Shown here in pieces: positions 18,234-28,081 of a DNA stretch of 53,665 nucleotides. How positions within the stretch are numbered: the first letter of the stretch is position 1; every line of letters begins with the position of its first letter. The translations under genes and the position numbers were made by a program. The stretch comes from Limosilactobacillus ingluviei DSM 15946 (GTDB lineage: Bacteria; Bacillota; Bacilli; Lactobacillales; Lactobacillaceae). Location of the stretch: the NCBI RefSeq assembly GCF_001435775.1, contig NZ_AZFK01000052.1, forward strand, positions 1-53,665, in the 5' to 3' direction. The notes beneath the pieces are model-generated. The model worked only from the letters and a program-made list of their open reading frames with translations. It was not told where the DNA came from and did no database searches.

Positions 18234-19208
18234 ATGGCCAAGAAAATGACGGTCCAAGAGATCATCTTTACCCTGGAAAAATACTGGGCAGACCAAGGAT
18301 GTATGTTGATGCAAGCGTATGACAACGAGAAGGGGGCCGGGACGATGAGTCCGTACACCTTCTTGCGGGCAATCGGGCCCGAACCGTGGAACGCCGCTTA
18401 CGTCGAACCATCCCGGCGGCCGGCGGACGGGCGTTACGGGGAAAATCCGAACCGGCTCTACCAACACCACCAATTCCAAGTCCTGATGAAGCCTTCGCCG
18501 GCCAACATCCAGGAATTATACCTGGGCAGTCTGCGCGAACTGGGAATTGAACCGCTCGAACACGATATCCGCTTCGTGGAAGACAACTGGGAAAATCCTT
18601 CCATGGGGTGTGCCGGGGTCGGCTGGGAAGTCTGGCTCGACGGGATGGAAGTGACCCAATTTACCTACTTCCAAGTTGTCGGGGAATTGCAAATGGATCC
18701 GGTGGCCGCGGAAGTTACTTACGGCTTGGAACGGCTGGCGGAATACATCCAAAACGTCAACTCCGTTTATGATTTGGAATGGTCCGACGGTGTCTTGTAC
18801 GGTGACATCTTTAAAGAACCCGAATACGAACACTCCAAGTACGCCTTTGAAGAAAGCAACCAAGACATGCTCTTGGCTGACTTTGACAACTTTGAAAGTG
18901 AAGCTAAGCGCTTGATTAAGCTCGGGTTGATCCACCCGGCTTACGACTATGTGCTGAAGTGCAGCCACACCTTTAACCTTTTGGATGCCCGCGGGGCCGT
19001 GTCCGTCACGGAACGGGCCGGCTACTTGCACCGGATCCGGATCATGGCCAAGATGATTGCCAAGGCCTTTGTCGAAGAACGGCGCAAGCTCGGCTTCCCG
19101 CTGATTCACGACGAACAACAGCGCCAGGCAACGGTTGAAAAGTACACTCAGGCGGCCGAAAAAGCGGCGGCCCGGGCTGCCAAGCAAGCCAAGAAAGGGG
19201 AAAAGTAA
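18234..19208 (+). CDS. glyQ: Glycyl-tRNA synthetase alpha subunit
   Basis: 324 residues, a class II synthetase with the bacterial alpha2-beta2 architecture. It holds the catalytic site: [12 protein letters not shown], the ATP/Gly-binding [20 protein letters not shown] and [18 protein letters not shown]. The C-terminal tail is Ala/Lys-rich ([18 protein letters not shown]), as in other lactobacilli. ATG 18234 has GAAAGGAG upstream. Its stop shares one base with the glyS start. The T-box leader controls both subunits. Confidence 0.97.
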   Translation: MAKKMTVQEIIFTLEKYWADQGCMLMQAYDNEKGAGTMSPYTFLRAIGPEPWNAAYVEPSRRPADGRYGENPNRLYQHHQFQVLMKPSPANIQELYLGSLRELGIEPLEHDIRFVEDNWENPSMGCAGVGWEVWLDGMEVTQFTYFQVVGELQMDPVAAEVTYGLERLAEYIQNVNSVYDLEWSDGVLYGDIFKEPEYEHSKYAFEESNQDMLLADFDNFESEAKRLIKLGLIHPAYDYVLKCSHTFNLLDARGAVSVTERAGYLHRIRIMAKMIAKAFVEERRKLGFPLIHDEQQRQATVEKYTQAAEKAAARAAKQAKKGEK

Positions 19209-21277
19209 TGACGCACTCATACTTGTTAGAAGTCGGCGTAGAAGAAATGCCGGCCCACGTGGTAACCAAGAGTATCGCCCAATTGCACCAACGGGTGGCC
19301 AACTTCTTAAAGGAAGAACGGATTGACTTTGCGCAAATCCAAGAGTTTGCGACGCCGCGGCGCTTGGCCTTGCTGATCTCCGGGTTAGCAGACAAGCAAC
19401 CGGACGTAGATGAAGAAGTTAAGGGCCCGGCCAAAAAGATCGCCTTAGATGCTGATGGCAACTGGACCAAGGCCGCCCAAGGCTTTACCCGCGGCCAAGG
19501 GGTCAGCGTCGATGACATTGAATTTAAGGCCGTCAAAGGGGTCGAATACGTCTTTGTCAACAAGCACGTCGCGGGGCAACCAGTGGCCAAAGTCTTGGCC
19601 AAGTTGCCGGATGTGATCACGGCGATGAACTTCCCAACCTTGATGAAGTGGGGCAGTTTCAACCTCCAATTTATCCGGCCGATTCGCTGGCTGGTCTCCT
19701 TGTTGGATGATCAAGTGGTGCCGTTTAGCATTTTAAACGTGACGGCCGGTCGGACCACCCAGGGGCACCGCTTCCTGGGCCACGCCATTGACATCGCCAC
19801 GGCGACCGATTACGAAGCCGCCCTCAAGGCCGACTTTGTGATTGCCGACCAAGCCAAGCGCAAGGCCCTGATCCAAGAACAAATTCACGCCTTAGTGGCC
19901 GAACACGACTGGGTCCTAGACGAAGACTTGGAACTGCTGGAAGAAGTCAACAACCTGGTGGAATGGCCAACCGCCTTTGCCGGGGCCTTTGATGAAAAGT
20001 ACCTTGTCTTGCCCGAAGAAGTCCTGATTACTTCCATGCGTGACAACCAACGCTTCTTCTGCGTCCGGGATCACGCTGGCAAGCTCTTGCCGCACTTTAT
20101 TTCCGTGCGGAACGGGAACCGCGACCACTTGGATAACGTGATCAAGGGGAACGAACGGGTCTTGGTTCCCCGCTTGGAAGACGCAAAATTCTTTTATGAA
20201 GAAGACCAAAAGCTCAGCATTGACCAATACGTGGCCCGCTTGAGCAAGGTCAGCTTCCACGATCAAATCAGCTCGATGGCCGAAAAGATGGCCCGGACCG
20301 GCGCCTTGGCCCAAGCCCTCGGGCACCAATTAGGCTTGAGTGAAGCCGAATTGGCGGACCTGCAGCGGGCCAGTGCGATCTACAAGTTCGACCTGACGAC
20401 GCAAATGGTTGGTGAATTTGCCGAACTGCAGGGGATCATGGGCGAAATTTACGCCAACTTAGCCGGGGAAAAGCCGGCCGTGGCCGCCGCGGTGCGGGAA
20501 CACTATCTGCCAATTGCGGCGGAAGGGGACCTGCCGACGACCAAGCTCGGCGCCCTGCTGGCGATTGCCGACAAGCTGGACTCAATTTACAGCTTCTTTG
20601 CCGTGGGCTTGATCCCATCTGGTTCCAACGACCCGTACGCCCTGCGGCGCCAGGCGGCCGGGATCATGCGGATTTTGGTGGCCCAAGGCTGGCACTTGCC
20701 AATCTTGACCTTCCAAGCCCAAGCGGCCCAAGCCGTTGCCAACCTGGACTTGCGCTACGACTACACGAAGAATGCCGCCCAAGTGCGGACTTTCTTGCTC
20801 GACCGGATTAAGCAATTCCTGAGTGATGAGCACCTGCGGCACGACGTAATTGACGCGGCGACTGACACCAAGGTCGCCGATCCGGTCAACATTGTCGCTG
20901 CAGCCCAACTGCTGGCGGACCACCAAGCGGACGCGGGCTTCAAGGACCAAATTGAAGCCCTGACCCGGGTCATCCGGATCGCCCAAAAGGCCCCAGCCGA
21001 CCTGCCAACGACGGTGGACCCAGCCAAGTTTGTTAACCCATCGGAAACGGCGCTGCACACGGCCGTGGCTGCTTTGGCCAAGCAAGCGGACCAATTGAGC
21101 CTGGCGGACCTGTTTGCCAAGTTAACGGCGCTGGCGGACGTGATCACGGCTTACTTCACGGAAAACATGATTATGGACAAGGACGAAGCCGTCAAGAACA
21201 ACCGGCTGGCCCAACTGACTCTGCTAGCGGACTTAACGGGCCGCTTGGGGAACTTGGACCAATTAATTGTGAAATAA
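19208..21277 (+). CDS. glyS: Glycyl-tRNA synthetase beta subunit
   Basis: 689 residues, full length. The beta subunit recognises tRNA-Gly and is required for activity with GlyQ. Signatures are [14 protein letters not shown] at the N-terminus, the [11 protein letters not shown] region, [17 protein letters not shown], an HD-like domain (about 330-500, with [18 protein letters not shown]) and the C-terminal DALR-type anticodon-binding helices. Translation is coupled to glyQ through TAATG. No strong terminator follows, and the dnaG promoter begins 10 nt downstream. Confidence 0.97.
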   Translation: MTHSYLLEVGVEEMPAHVVTKSIAQLHQRVANFLKEERIDFAQIQEFATPRRLALLISGLADKQPDVDEEVKGPAKKIALDADGNWTKAAQGFTRGQGVSVDDIEFKAVKGVEYVFVNKHVAGQPVAKVLAKLPDVITAMNFPTLMKWGSFNLQFIRPIRWLVSLLDDQVVPFSILNVTAGRTTQGHRFLGHAIDIATATDYEAALKADFVIADQAKRKALIQEQIHALVAEHDWVLDEDLELLEEVNNLVEWPTAFAGAFDEKYLVLPEEVLITSMRDNQRFFCVRDHAGKLLPHFISVRNGNRDHLDNVIKGNERVLVPRLEDAKFFYEEDQKLSIDQYVARLSKVSFHDQISSMAEKMARTGALAQALGHQLGLSEAELADLQRASAIYKFDLTTQMVGEFAELQGIMGEIYANLAGEKPAVAAAVREHYLPIAAEGDLPTTKLGALLAIADKLDSIYSFFAVGLIPSGSNDPYALRRQAAGIMRILVAQGWHLPILTFQAQAAQAVANLDLRYDYTKNAAQVRTFLLDRIKQFLSDEHLRHDVIDAATDTKVADPVNIVAAAQLLADHQADAGFKDQIEALTRVIRIAQKAPADLPTTVDPAKFVNPSETALHTAVAALAKQADQLSLADLFAKLTALADVITAYFTENMIMDKDEAVKNNRLAQLTLLADLTGRLGNLDQLIVK

Positions 21278-21286
21278 GCCGGCCCC

Positions 21287-21315
21287 TTGGCAAGCCCCGG
21301 GCCTTGTGCTAGAAT
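21287..21315 (+). promoter_or_regulatory. Promoter of dnaG-rpoD
   Basis: TTGGCA (21287-21292), 17 nt, TGC-TAGAAT (21310-21315). Confidence 0.6.
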
Positions 21316-21346
21316 ATAAAATAGTATTATTAGGTAGTATTTTGAT

Positions 21347-21382
21347 GAAAGGTCGCATTCCGTTTTCAGGGGGCGACCTTTC
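21347..21382 (+). repeat. Perfect 10-bp hairpin in the dnaG leader
   Basis: GAAAGGTCGC (21347-21356) and GCGACCTTTC (21373-21382) form an uninterrupted stem around a 16-nt loop. No T-run follows, so it is not a standard terminator. It lies between the promoter and the dnaG ribosome site. Confidence 0.7.
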
Positions 21383-21414
21383 GTAACTATGCATGCACGA
21401 GCGGGGGGTTGTGA

Positions 21415-23310
21415 ATGGCGAAGATCCCGGAGGAGGTCTTAGACCGGCTCCGTAATGCGGTTGATATTGCGGATGTGATCGGTCAAGATGTGCAGCTGAA
21501 AAAGCAGGGGAAAAACCTGATGGGGCACTGTCCCTTTCACCAGGATGATACCCCCTCGTTTTCGGTCAACCAGGAAAAGCAATTCTTCTACTGCTTTTCC
21601 TGTCACCGGAGCGGGAATGTCTTTAGTTTTTTGATGCAATTACATGACATGTCCTTTCCCCAGGCGGTCGAAGCCGTGGCGGAGTTTGCCGACCTGGAGT
21701 TGCCCAGCCAGTATACGGCGGCCGCGCCGTCCAATCCAAATAGCCAGGGGGGCCAGTTGGGGCGCTTGCACGAACAAGCGGCCAAGCTCTATCATCACAT
21801 CCTGGTCAATACGCCGGCTGGGCAGCCAGCCTTAAAGTACCTTTTGGACCGGGGGATGACGCGGGAATTGATCGATCAGTTCAACCTCGGTTTTGCGCCC
21901 GAACCCACCAATGGGCAGCCGGTCTTATACCAGTACGCCCAGCAACAAGAGCTGGATTACCAGCTTTTGCGCAAGTCCGGCCTGTTTGTCGAGCGGGCGG
22001 ATGGGCAGTTGCAGGACCGCTTCCACGGGCGGGTGATGTACCCGATCAAAAATGCCAACGGCCAGGTGATCGCCTTTTCCGGGCGCATCCTGGCTAAAAA
22101 GGCCCCAGCCAACACCCCCAAGTACCTCAACAGTCCGGAAACGCCCCTGTTTAATAAGCGCCAGACCCTCTTTAACCTGGATTTGGCCAAGCAGGCGGCG
22201 CGCAAGGCGGGGCACTTGACCCTGCTTGAAGGCTTTATGGACGTTATTGCGGCGTACGGGGCCGGGATCAAGACCGGGATTGCCTCGATGGGGACCAGTT
22301 TTACCAGCGAACAGGTCCAAGCCATCGCGCGCCTGACCAGCCAGCTGACGATTGCCTACGATGGGGACGAGCCGGGACAAGCGGCGATTGATCGTTCCTT
22401 AAAGCTGGTCGAAGATACCGCCCCGGATTTAACCTTACGGGTGGTCCAACTGCCGGCGGGTCTGGACCCGGATGAATACGTCCAAAAGTACGGCAACCTC
22501 AAATTTCAGGAGTATATGACCCATGGCGAAGAGACGGCGGTTGATTTTCGCTTAGCTTACTTGCGCAAGGATTTGAACTTGCAAAAGCAAAGCGAATTGA
22601 TTAACTACTTGAATGCGGCCTTGGAAGTAATTGCGACCGTGCCGACGCCGGTGGGGCAAAGTGTCTACCTGAAAAAATTAGCGGGGGAATTTGGCCTGGA
22701 CCTGGGCAGTTTGGAGCGGCAATTGGCCAGTATCCCCGCGCCGCGGGCCGTCCCGGCGGCGCCGATGGGGACCGTCCCGCCGCCAGAAGAAGAAGCGGGG
22801 CTGGTTCCCCCGCCAGCTGAAGATCCTGACTGGACGGTGCCGGCGGCTAATCAGCCGACGACCTTGTCGCGCGGCGAACGGGCGGCGCAAATCCTGTTAA
22901 AATACTACTGTTATGATGCGGAAGTGCGCTACCGCCTGGATGCTTTGGCGGATTTTCAGTTTCCCCAGCCCGCCTACCAGCAGTTGTACACGGTCATTAA
23001 GCACTACCTGGCGGATCATTCGGACTTTGTCCCCGCGGCGGTGATGGATCACCTCACCCCCGGGGCGCAAAGTCTGCTCAGTCAGGTTGAAACCCAAATC
23101 ATCGCTGAAGAAGAAAAAGCGCAGGTCGTGACCGATTGTCTACGGGTCCTGACGACGGAGCTGCCGCTCACGGCCCAGATTGAACAAACCCAAGCGGCCC
23201 TAAACGAGGCCAGCATGCTGGGCGACAGCGACCAAATCCTGCACTTAACCACTCAATTGGTGCAACTCTATCAACGTCAGCAAGCAATGAAGACGGAGGA
23301 GATTAATTAA
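21415..23310 (+). CDS. dnaG: DNA primase DnaG
   Basis: 631 residues. The CHC2 zinc finger (Cys/His ligands in [11 protein letters not shown] and [11 protein letters not shown], about 40-66) is followed by the RNA-polymerase/Toprim core, with [14 protein letters not shown] and the metal-binding [11 protein letters not shown] Pro-rich linker (about 440-480, rich in PAAP and PPPEEE) leads to the C-terminal helicase-binding domain. It makes RNA primers at the replication fork. The linker is longer and more Pro/Ala-rich than I would expect of the core fold. ATG 21415 follows GCGGGGGGTT. It is linked to rpoD by 2 nt, the macromolecular-synthesis operon arrangement. Confidence 0.96.
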   Translation: MAKIPEEVLDRLRNAVDIADVIGQDVQLKKQGKNLMGHCPFHQDDTPSFSVNQEKQFFYCFSCHRSGNVFSFLMQLHDMSFPQAVEAVAEFADLELPSQYTAAAPSNPNSQGGQLGRLHEQAAKLYHHILVNTPAGQPALKYLLDRGMTRELIDQFNLGFAPEPTNGQPVLYQYAQQQELDYQLLRKSGLFVERADGQLQDRFHGRVMYPIKNANGQVIAFSGRILAKKAPANTPKYLNSPETPLFNKRQTLFNLDLAKQAARKAGHLTLLEGFMDVIAAYGAGIKTGIASMGTSFTSEQVQAIARLTSQLTIAYDGDEPGQAAIDRSLKLVEDTAPDLTLRVVQLPAGLDPDEYVQKYGNLKFQEYMTHGEETAVDFRLAYLRKDLNLQKQSELINYLNAALEVIATVPTPVGQSVYLKKLAGEFGLDLGSLERQLASIPAPRAVPAAPMGTVPPPEEEAGLVPPPAEDPDWTVPAANQPTTLSRGERAAQILLKYYCYDAEVRYRLDALADFQFPQPAYQQLYTVIKHYLADHSDFVPAAVMDHLTPGAQSLLSQVETQIIAEEEKAQVVTDCLRVLTTELPLTAQIEQTQAALNEASMLGDSDQILHLTTQLVQLYQRQQAMKTEEIN

Positions 23311-23312
23311 TA

Positions 23313-24455
23313 ATGGCAAAGAATGCAAAAAAAGACCTGGTAATTTCAAACTTGGAAAACTTTGATCAAGCGGCTTACGACAAGGCCGTCGGTAAGTTGA
23401 TTCGGACCTACAAGCAACAAAAGGAAATCGAATACAACGAATTAACTGATCAAATTGCAACTCCGTTTGGGCTGAACGCAGAAGGGATGGACAATTTGAT
23501 GCAAAACGTCGAAGATGCCGGGATCAGCGTCGTCGACGAAAACGGTGACCCGGACCCACGGGCCTTGCGGGCGACCGAAAAGCTGTCCGATAAGGCGGTC
23601 AAGGATACCTCGGCGCCCACCGGGGTTAAGATCAACGACCCGGTCCGGATGTACTTAAAGGAAATCGGTCGGGTCAACCTGCTGACGGCCGACGAAGAAG
23701 TCGCCTTGGCCCTGCGGATCGAAAAGGGCGATGAAGTCGCCAAGCAGGAACTGGCCGAAGCCAACCTGCGGCTGGTGGTTTCGATCGCCAAGCGCTACGT
23801 TGGGCGGGGGATGCAATTCCTCGATCTGATTCAAGAAGGGAACATGGGTCTAATGAAGGCAGTCGAAAAGTTCGACTACCGCAAAGGGTTCAAGTTCTCT
23901 ACTTACGCAACCTGGTGGATTCGCCAGGCGATTACGCGGGCAATTGCCGATCAGGCCCGGACGATTCGGATTCCGGTCCACATGGTTGAAACGATCAACA
24001 AGCTGATCCGGATCCAACGCCAACTCCTCCAAGACCTCGGCCGTGAGCCGCTGCCGGAAGAAATTGGGGCGGAAATGGATATGCCAACCAAGAAGGTCCG
24101 TGACATCTTGAAGATCGCTCAAGAACCAGTTTCCTTAGAAACGCCAATTGGGGAAGAAGACGACTCCCACTTGGGCGACTTTATCGAAGACCACGATGCC
24201 ACCAGCCCGGCGGACCACGCGGCTTACGAGATGATGAAAAAGCAACTCGAAAATGTCTTGGACACTCTGACCGACCGGGAAGAAAACGTCTTGCGGCTCC
24301 GCTTTGGCCTGGATGACGGGCGGACGCGGACCTTGGAAGAAGTCGGTAAGGTCTTTGGCGTGACCCGGGAACGGATTCGGCAAATCGAAGCGAAAGCGTT
24401 GCGAAAATTACGGCACCCTTCGCGGTCCAAACAATTGAAAGACTTTTTAGAATAG
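23313..24455 (+). CDS. rpoD: Primary RNA polymerase sigma factor (sigma-A)
   Basis: 380 residues, the Firmicute SigA size. Region 1.1 is about 20-85 and region 1.2 is [16 protein letters not shown]. Region 2 includes [20 protein letters not shown] and [17 protein letters not shown], which recognise the -10 box. Region 3 is about 220-290. Region 4 ends with [20 protein letters not shown], a helix-turn-helix for the -35 box. It directs housekeeping transcription. ATG 23313 follows GGAGGAGATTAATTAATA, just after the dnaG stop. Confidence 0.97.
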   Translation: MAKNAKKDLVISNLENFDQAAYDKAVGKLIRTYKQQKEIEYNELTDQIATPFGLNAEGMDNLMQNVEDAGISVVDENGDPDPRALRATEKLSDKAVKDTSAPTGVKINDPVRMYLKEIGRVNLLTADEEVALALRIEKGDEVAKQELAEANLRLVVSIAKRYVGRGMQFLDLIQEGNMGLMKAVEKFDYRKGFKFSTYATWWIRQAITRAIADQARTIRIPVHMVETINKLIRIQRQLLQDLGREPLPEEIGAEMDMPTKKVRDILKIAQEPVSLETPIGEEDDSHLGDFIEDHDATSPADHAAYEMMKKQLENVLDTLTDREENVLRLRFGLDDGRTRTLEEVGKVFGVTRERIRQIEAKALRKLRHPSRSKQLKDFLE

Positions 24456-24470
24456 ACCAAACCAACTACC

Positions 24471-24514
24471 AAACGGTTTTGTGCCTCCAAGATGAGGTGC
24501 AAAACCGTTTTTTT
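24471..24514 (+). terminator. Terminator of dnaG-rpoD
   Basis: A long stem of 17 nt (24471-24487 with 24494-24510, two mismatched or wobble pairs) ends in a T-run. It is efficient-looking and precedes the IS66 element by about 60 nt. Confidence 0.9.
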
Positions 24515-24576
24515 GTGTTTTTAGCGTCAAACAGACAGTTTAGTTGGATAATAAAACGAATTATCAAACTTGTTTC

Positions 24577-24605
24577 GTAAACACGGCATAATAAACCGTA
24601 TTTAG
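24577..24605. repeat. Left terminal inverted repeat of the IS66 element
   Basis: GTAAACACGGCATAATAAAC begins the element; it matches the right end after reverse complementation, with GTRARCACGGCATAA shared. Confidence 0.8.
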
Positions 24606-24663
24606 CAGAATAGCGCTCAGAATTATCCTTGAAGGAAGGACAACTTCTGAGCGCTATTTGCGT

Positions 24664-25940
24664 CTATTGAGTTCCAAATTTACGTTGAATTTCTGGATCC
24701 CACGGTAAATAAGCCTCCCAGACTGGACTTTCAGTCCATGTGAAGGCTGATAGGAGATGTTCTAAGTACTCACGTACCTTGAGCTGATTTAATTTAGCCG
24801 TTTGAATGAAGGTATACCAAATGGCGTTCGCTTCAGCCCCAGCTTCGGTTTTCGCAAATAAGTAATTTTTGCGTCCGATGGTTGTTGGCCGAATCAGTTG
24901 TTAATCATGATTGTTGTCTAATGGCAGCTCGCCATGTTCAAAAATCTGATAGACTCGCTCCTTCTGATTCAAGGCATAGTTAATTGCCACCCACAGTTTA
25001 CCAATTGGGTGCTTAATCTCACCAATAAATCGGTAAAATTCGTCCAACAGTGGTTTAAGACGTAAGCGCCGCTTCGCTGCTTTTTCTTCTCTGGTGGTAT
25101 AACTTAAGTCATGCTCGGTATGAAAGATCTCGCCTAACTTGGTTGCCGCTTCGGCGGCTTTGGAATGTTGAAGAATCTTCGCTCCCTTGCCAATTTTGAC
25201 GATTTCTTTGAACTTCCGGGTAATGTGAATCAAACAAGCTTCGAGCGTCCCGTTTGGCAGTCGCTCTTGTTGATAGGCGCTATGTCCATCACACATCAAA
25301 CAGCCTCGATAATCCGGGCCAATGATTTGAGGGATTACCTCGCCACCACGGGAGGCGGCGTAGAAAAAGTAGGCGATATTATGTTGATTAAACTCTTTCG
25401 CACTACTTGTAGCCCAAAAGTAACACTTGCTTCGTTCACTTTTAACAACTTGCACATAGAAGTTTTCGCAGTAAAACTCCATTGGTTTACACTTAATTTT
25501 ACGATGAGCGAGATGCTTACCAATAATTTTCAATTCTTCTCCACAAGCATCACAAAAACGCTTTTTACCTTTAAGTTCATAGACCTTGTCCACTTGTGGT
25601 AAGGCATCCAAATTGGCTTGCCGGACACCTCGCTTCTTTTTGCGGCGACGAACCACGTACTCTTCAACTGCCGGTTCAGTTGAAACATTCGGATCAGTGC
25701 TGTTTTCTTCTTCCTTCACTGAATCCTCAAAAAGCGAAGTTTGACCTGGCGTCAAAATTTCACTTTTTTTCCGTAGGTCCGAACGCCAAAGAGCTTAATC
25801 GTTTCTGATAGCTCCAAGACCTTGGTTTCCAGTTCTTCGAACTTAGCAGCTTGCTTTGCAATTATGGCTTCTTGTTTATGTATAATCACTAAAGCCTCTT
25901 CTAAGCTTTGCGGTTCACGGACTTTCTTATGCTTAGCCAT
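24664..25940 (-). pseudogene. tnpC: IS66 transposase gene tnpC, broken three ways
   Basis: The reconstructed reading is about 425 residues against roughly 520 for intact IS66 TnpC. Order: a coiled-coil leader (residues 1-55, IIHKQEAIIAKQAAKFEELE), the TPGQTSLFED segment, a zinc-ribbon-like RFCDACGEELK, a DDE core and a C-terminal IRPTTIGRKNYLF tail. Three lesions are visible. First, a frame break occurs at a run of seven A (plus-strand T run 25764-25770); a -1 step restores GKKSEILTPGQ. Second, an in-frame deletion of about 95 residues near 25425-25432 (SERSK joined to CYFW) lacks the family's ADET motif with the first catalytic Asp. Third, codon TAA (24901-24903) stands in DNNHD*QLIRP exactly where the family has the catalytic Glu. 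No active transposase is expected. Confidence 0.92.
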
Positions 25941-26009
25941 GGTTCATCACCTCCTTTTCTGATTTTTGTAAGCATATCAGAAATAGAGGCCCGTGAACAT
26001 CCTTTTTGA

Positions 26010-26366
26010 CTAATAAATTGTTCCTTTAATTGCTGGTTTGATATGTTTAACAGGCAACGGAGCGATACCTTGTAATAATTGTTTGATTTGACGTGGTGTT
26101 AAGTTAACGGCATCGTTACGATACCGTGGCCAACGCAAATTACCATTTTCAAACCGCTTATACAGTAAGACGAATCCTTCCCCATCCCAATATAAGCCCT
26201 TAAAGCGATCAGTACGACTACCGCAAAAGAGAAAAAGTGAATCATTGTCTAATTGAAGACCATAATTTTCTTCAACTATTAGAACTAAGCCATCAATTCC
26301 TTTCCGCAAGTCAGTTTTCCCGCAAACGATATAGACATGCCGCGGCGCGGCCCAGTTAATCAACAT
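26010..26366 (-). CDS. tnpB: IS66 accessory protein TnpB
   Basis: 118 residues, full length, with the IS66 Orf2 family signature: CGKTDLRKGIDGL, the SLFLFCGSRTDRFKGLYWDG core and a C-terminal WPRYRNDAVNLTPRQIKQLL. It is needed for transposition of IS66 elements by an unknown mechanism. ATG 26366 overlaps the 3' end of tnpA by 11 nt. It appears intact although the transposase gene is dead. Confidence 0.9.
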   Translation of the reverse strand: MLINWAAPRHVYIVCGKTDLRKGIDGLVLIVEENYGLQLDNDSLFLFCGSRTDRFKGLYWDGEGFVLLYKRFENGNLRWPRYRNDAVNLTPRQIKQLLQGIAPLPVKHIKPAIKGTIY

Positions 26367-26547
26367 GATTCATCATCACAGTTAGTAATTTGGCAGCTAA
26401 GTCAGGATCAGCACCTTGATAGAGGTTTACTCGTAGTTTATTTAAGGTAACCGAGGTGGCTAACGTTTTTGCCGGATGACGCTTGTTGAAAATCGGCGCA
26501 ACTGCCTTGGTCGTTGGCGTGCCCACCTCTACAACATCATGAATCAT
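26356..26547 (-). CDS. IS66 accessory protein TnpA-like, short
   Basis: 63 residues at the TnpA position of the IS66 operon (tnpA-tnpB-tnpC). It is shorter than typical TnpA (about 100 residues or more) and I see no helix-turn-helix, so it may be an N-terminally reduced version. A good ribosome site (TAGGAGGTC) lies before ATG 26547, so translation is likely. The call is by position; the sequence itself is weakly informative. Confidence 0.6.
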   Translation of the reverse strand: MIHDVVEVGTPTTKAVAPIFNKRHPAKTLATSVTLNKLRVNLYQGADPDLAAKLLTVMMNHVD

Positions 26548-26604
26548 AAATAAAGACCTCCTATAGTTAAGTTTTCCCTAAGTATAGAAGGTCTCGATTG
26601 TGGT

Positions 26605-26633
26605 TTAAATCCGGTCAGTTATGCCGTGCTCAC
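26605..26633. repeat. Right terminal inverted repeat of the IS66 element
   Basis: Ends ...TTATGCCGTGCTCAC on the plus strand, the inverted partner of the left end. Confidence 0.8.
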
Positions 26634-26636
26634 ATT

Positions 26637-26665
26637 CCTCAGGTGAGGGGGGCAGCGCCTTTTTT
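26637..26665 (+). terminator. Possible terminator remnant at the right flank of the IS
   Basis: AGGTG and CGCCT can pair around a G-rich loop and are followed by six T. It precedes the men promoter but no gene now ends into it except the IS66 edge. The stem is only 5 bp, so confidence is low. Confidence 0.3.
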
Positions 26666-26693
26666 GGTTGCCTAGGGGGACCAGTGCTATAAT
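26664..26693 (+). promoter_or_regulatory. Promoter of menF-menD-menH
   Basis: TTGGTT (26664-26669), 18 nt, TGC-TATAAT (26688-26693), with a consensus extended -10. Confidence 0.65.
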
Positions 26694-26725
26694 GGGAGCC
26701 GTGATTTTACGAAGGGGTGAACAAC

Positions 26726-28081
26726 GTGAAAATAAGCTTAACACCAGCGGCATTAAAGCGTGCCGCAAGCTTTGCCTACGCGGCTTATACCATCTCGCTG
26801 CCGGCCGGGTCTTTGGGAGACTTGGTGGCGTGCAGTGCCGCCTATGTCGGGGGTCGGGCGGTCTTTGCGGCGGCCGACCAATCGCTGACCCTGTTTGGCG
26901 CTAAGCCGCTGCGGGTTTGGCGAGAGCTAACTCCGGCGCGCTTGCGCCAAATTCAACAGGAACTCCAGGTTCAGTGGGTTGATCTGACGCCCGGGGGTGG
27001 GGTGGCGCCTTGCCTCATGGGCGGGCTACCCTTTGATTTAGCCGGCCAGCCGGCTGAATTTTGGGCTGATTTGGCGACCGGCTATGTGATCTTGCCCCAG
27101 CTGCTGTTTAAGCAAACCCCGGCGGGCAAGACGGTGACCCTCCTGGCCCCGGTCAGTGCCCACTTGGCGGCGGACCTGCAGGAATTAGCGGATCAAGTCA
27201 GTGCCCTGCTGGTAGCTGACCCGCCGACGCCGGCGGCCACGCCAGCGGTGACCGGTACGGAGCTTGCGGTCGCTGACTGGATGCAGCTGGTCGACCGCAG
27301 CGTGGCGGCGATCCAGGCGGGGCAGTTGCGCAAGGTTGTCTTGGCCCGGCAACTGGCCGTTACCACTGGAGCGCACTTTGATCCGGTCGCCATCTTGCAC
27401 CGGCTGGCCGCCCAGCAGGTCAATACCTACCGTTTCTTGGTGGAAAGCCCGCAGCGGGCCTTTATCGGAGCGACGCCGGAACGCCTGGTGAAAGCGACGG
27501 CGACTGAGTATTTGACCGCCAGCGTGGCCGGCTCAGCGCCGCGGGGGGCGACGCCAGCGGCGGATCAGCAGTTGGGCGCCGCCCTGTTGGCCGACCCGAA
27601 AAATCAAGTTGAGCACCAGATTGTCGTGCAACGGATTGCGAAATTGCTGGCGCCGTATACAACTGCCGTGACAATCGGGGCGCGCCAACTCTTAAAGAAC
27701 CGGGATATTCAACACATTTACCACCCCTTGGCGGGGCCCCGGCAAGCCGGCAGCTACTTGCTGGACGTCGTCGCTGCCCTGCACCCGACCCCGGCCTTAG
27801 GTGGGGAGCCCCGGGCGGCTGCCTTGGCCTGGCTGCGCGAGCATGAAGCCGGGCGCGGGCTCTACGGCGCGCCGGTCGGCTGGCTCAGCCTCGGCGCAGA
27901 CGAAGGCGAGTTTGTCGTTGGTCTGCGGTCTGGGGTCTTTAGCGCCCAGGCCGGCCGTCTGTATGCAGGGTGCGGAATCGTCGCCGCGTCGCACGCCGCC
28001 ACGGAGCGGGCCGAGACCCGTTTGAAATTTCAACCAATGTTAAGGGGGATCAGTGATTCATGGACCATCAAGCGCAATTAA
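26726..28081 (+). CDS. menF: Isochorismate synthase
   Basis: 451 residues of the chorismate-binding family. Isochorismate synthase converts chorismate to isochorismate, the first menaquinone-specific step. Signatures are KVVLARQLAV, FIGATPERLVKA, IVVQRIAKLL, the ALHPTPALGGEPR motif and YAGCGIVAASHA. Its neighbours menD and menH favour MenF over anthranilate or PABA synthases. GTG 26726 lies 8 nt after AAGGGG; the in-frame GTG 26717 overlaps that site. The 3' end overlaps menD by 22 nt, so the genes are translationally coupled. Confidence 0.93.
   Translation: MKISLTPAALKRAASFAYAAYTISLPAGSLGDLVACSAAYVGGRAVFAAADQSLTLFGAKPLRVWRELTPARLRQIQQELQVQWVDLTPGGGVAPCLMGGLPFDLAGQPAEFWADLATGYVILPQLLFKQTPAGKTVTLLAPVSAHLAADLQELADQVSALLVADPPTPAATPAVTGTELAVADWMQLVDRSVAAIQAGQLRKVVLARQLAVTTGAHFDPVAILHRLAAQQVNTYRFLVESPQRAFIGATPERLVKATATEYLTASVAGSAPRGATPAADQQLGAALLADPKNQVEHQIVVQRIAKLLAPYTTAVTIGARQLLKNRDIQHIYHPLAGPRQAGSYLLDVVAALHPTPALGGEPRAAALAWLREHEAGRGLYGAPVGWLSLGADEGEFVVGLRSGVFSAQAGRLYAGCGIVAASHAATERAETRLKFQPMLRGISDSWTIKRN

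Larger units (their letters stand above)
24577..26633 (-). mobile_element. Degenerate IS66-family insertion sequence
   Basis: The 2,057-bp element is bounded by imperfect inverted repeats. The left end starts GTAAACACGGCATAA and the right end, read inwards, GTGAGCACGGCATAA; 22 of the first 28 positions match. Inside, on the minus strand, lie tnpA, tnpB and a broken tnpC in the IS66 order. The DNA is visibly more AT-rich than its surroundings. Flanking octamers (CTTGTTTC left, ATTCCTCA right) do not match, so no target duplication remains. The element sits between the rpoD terminator and the men promoter. Confidence 0.9.

Noticed and set aside
18516-19220. Minus-strand frame of 234 codons opposite glyQ
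   Set aside because: A shadow of glyQ with no ribosome site and no recognisable domain.
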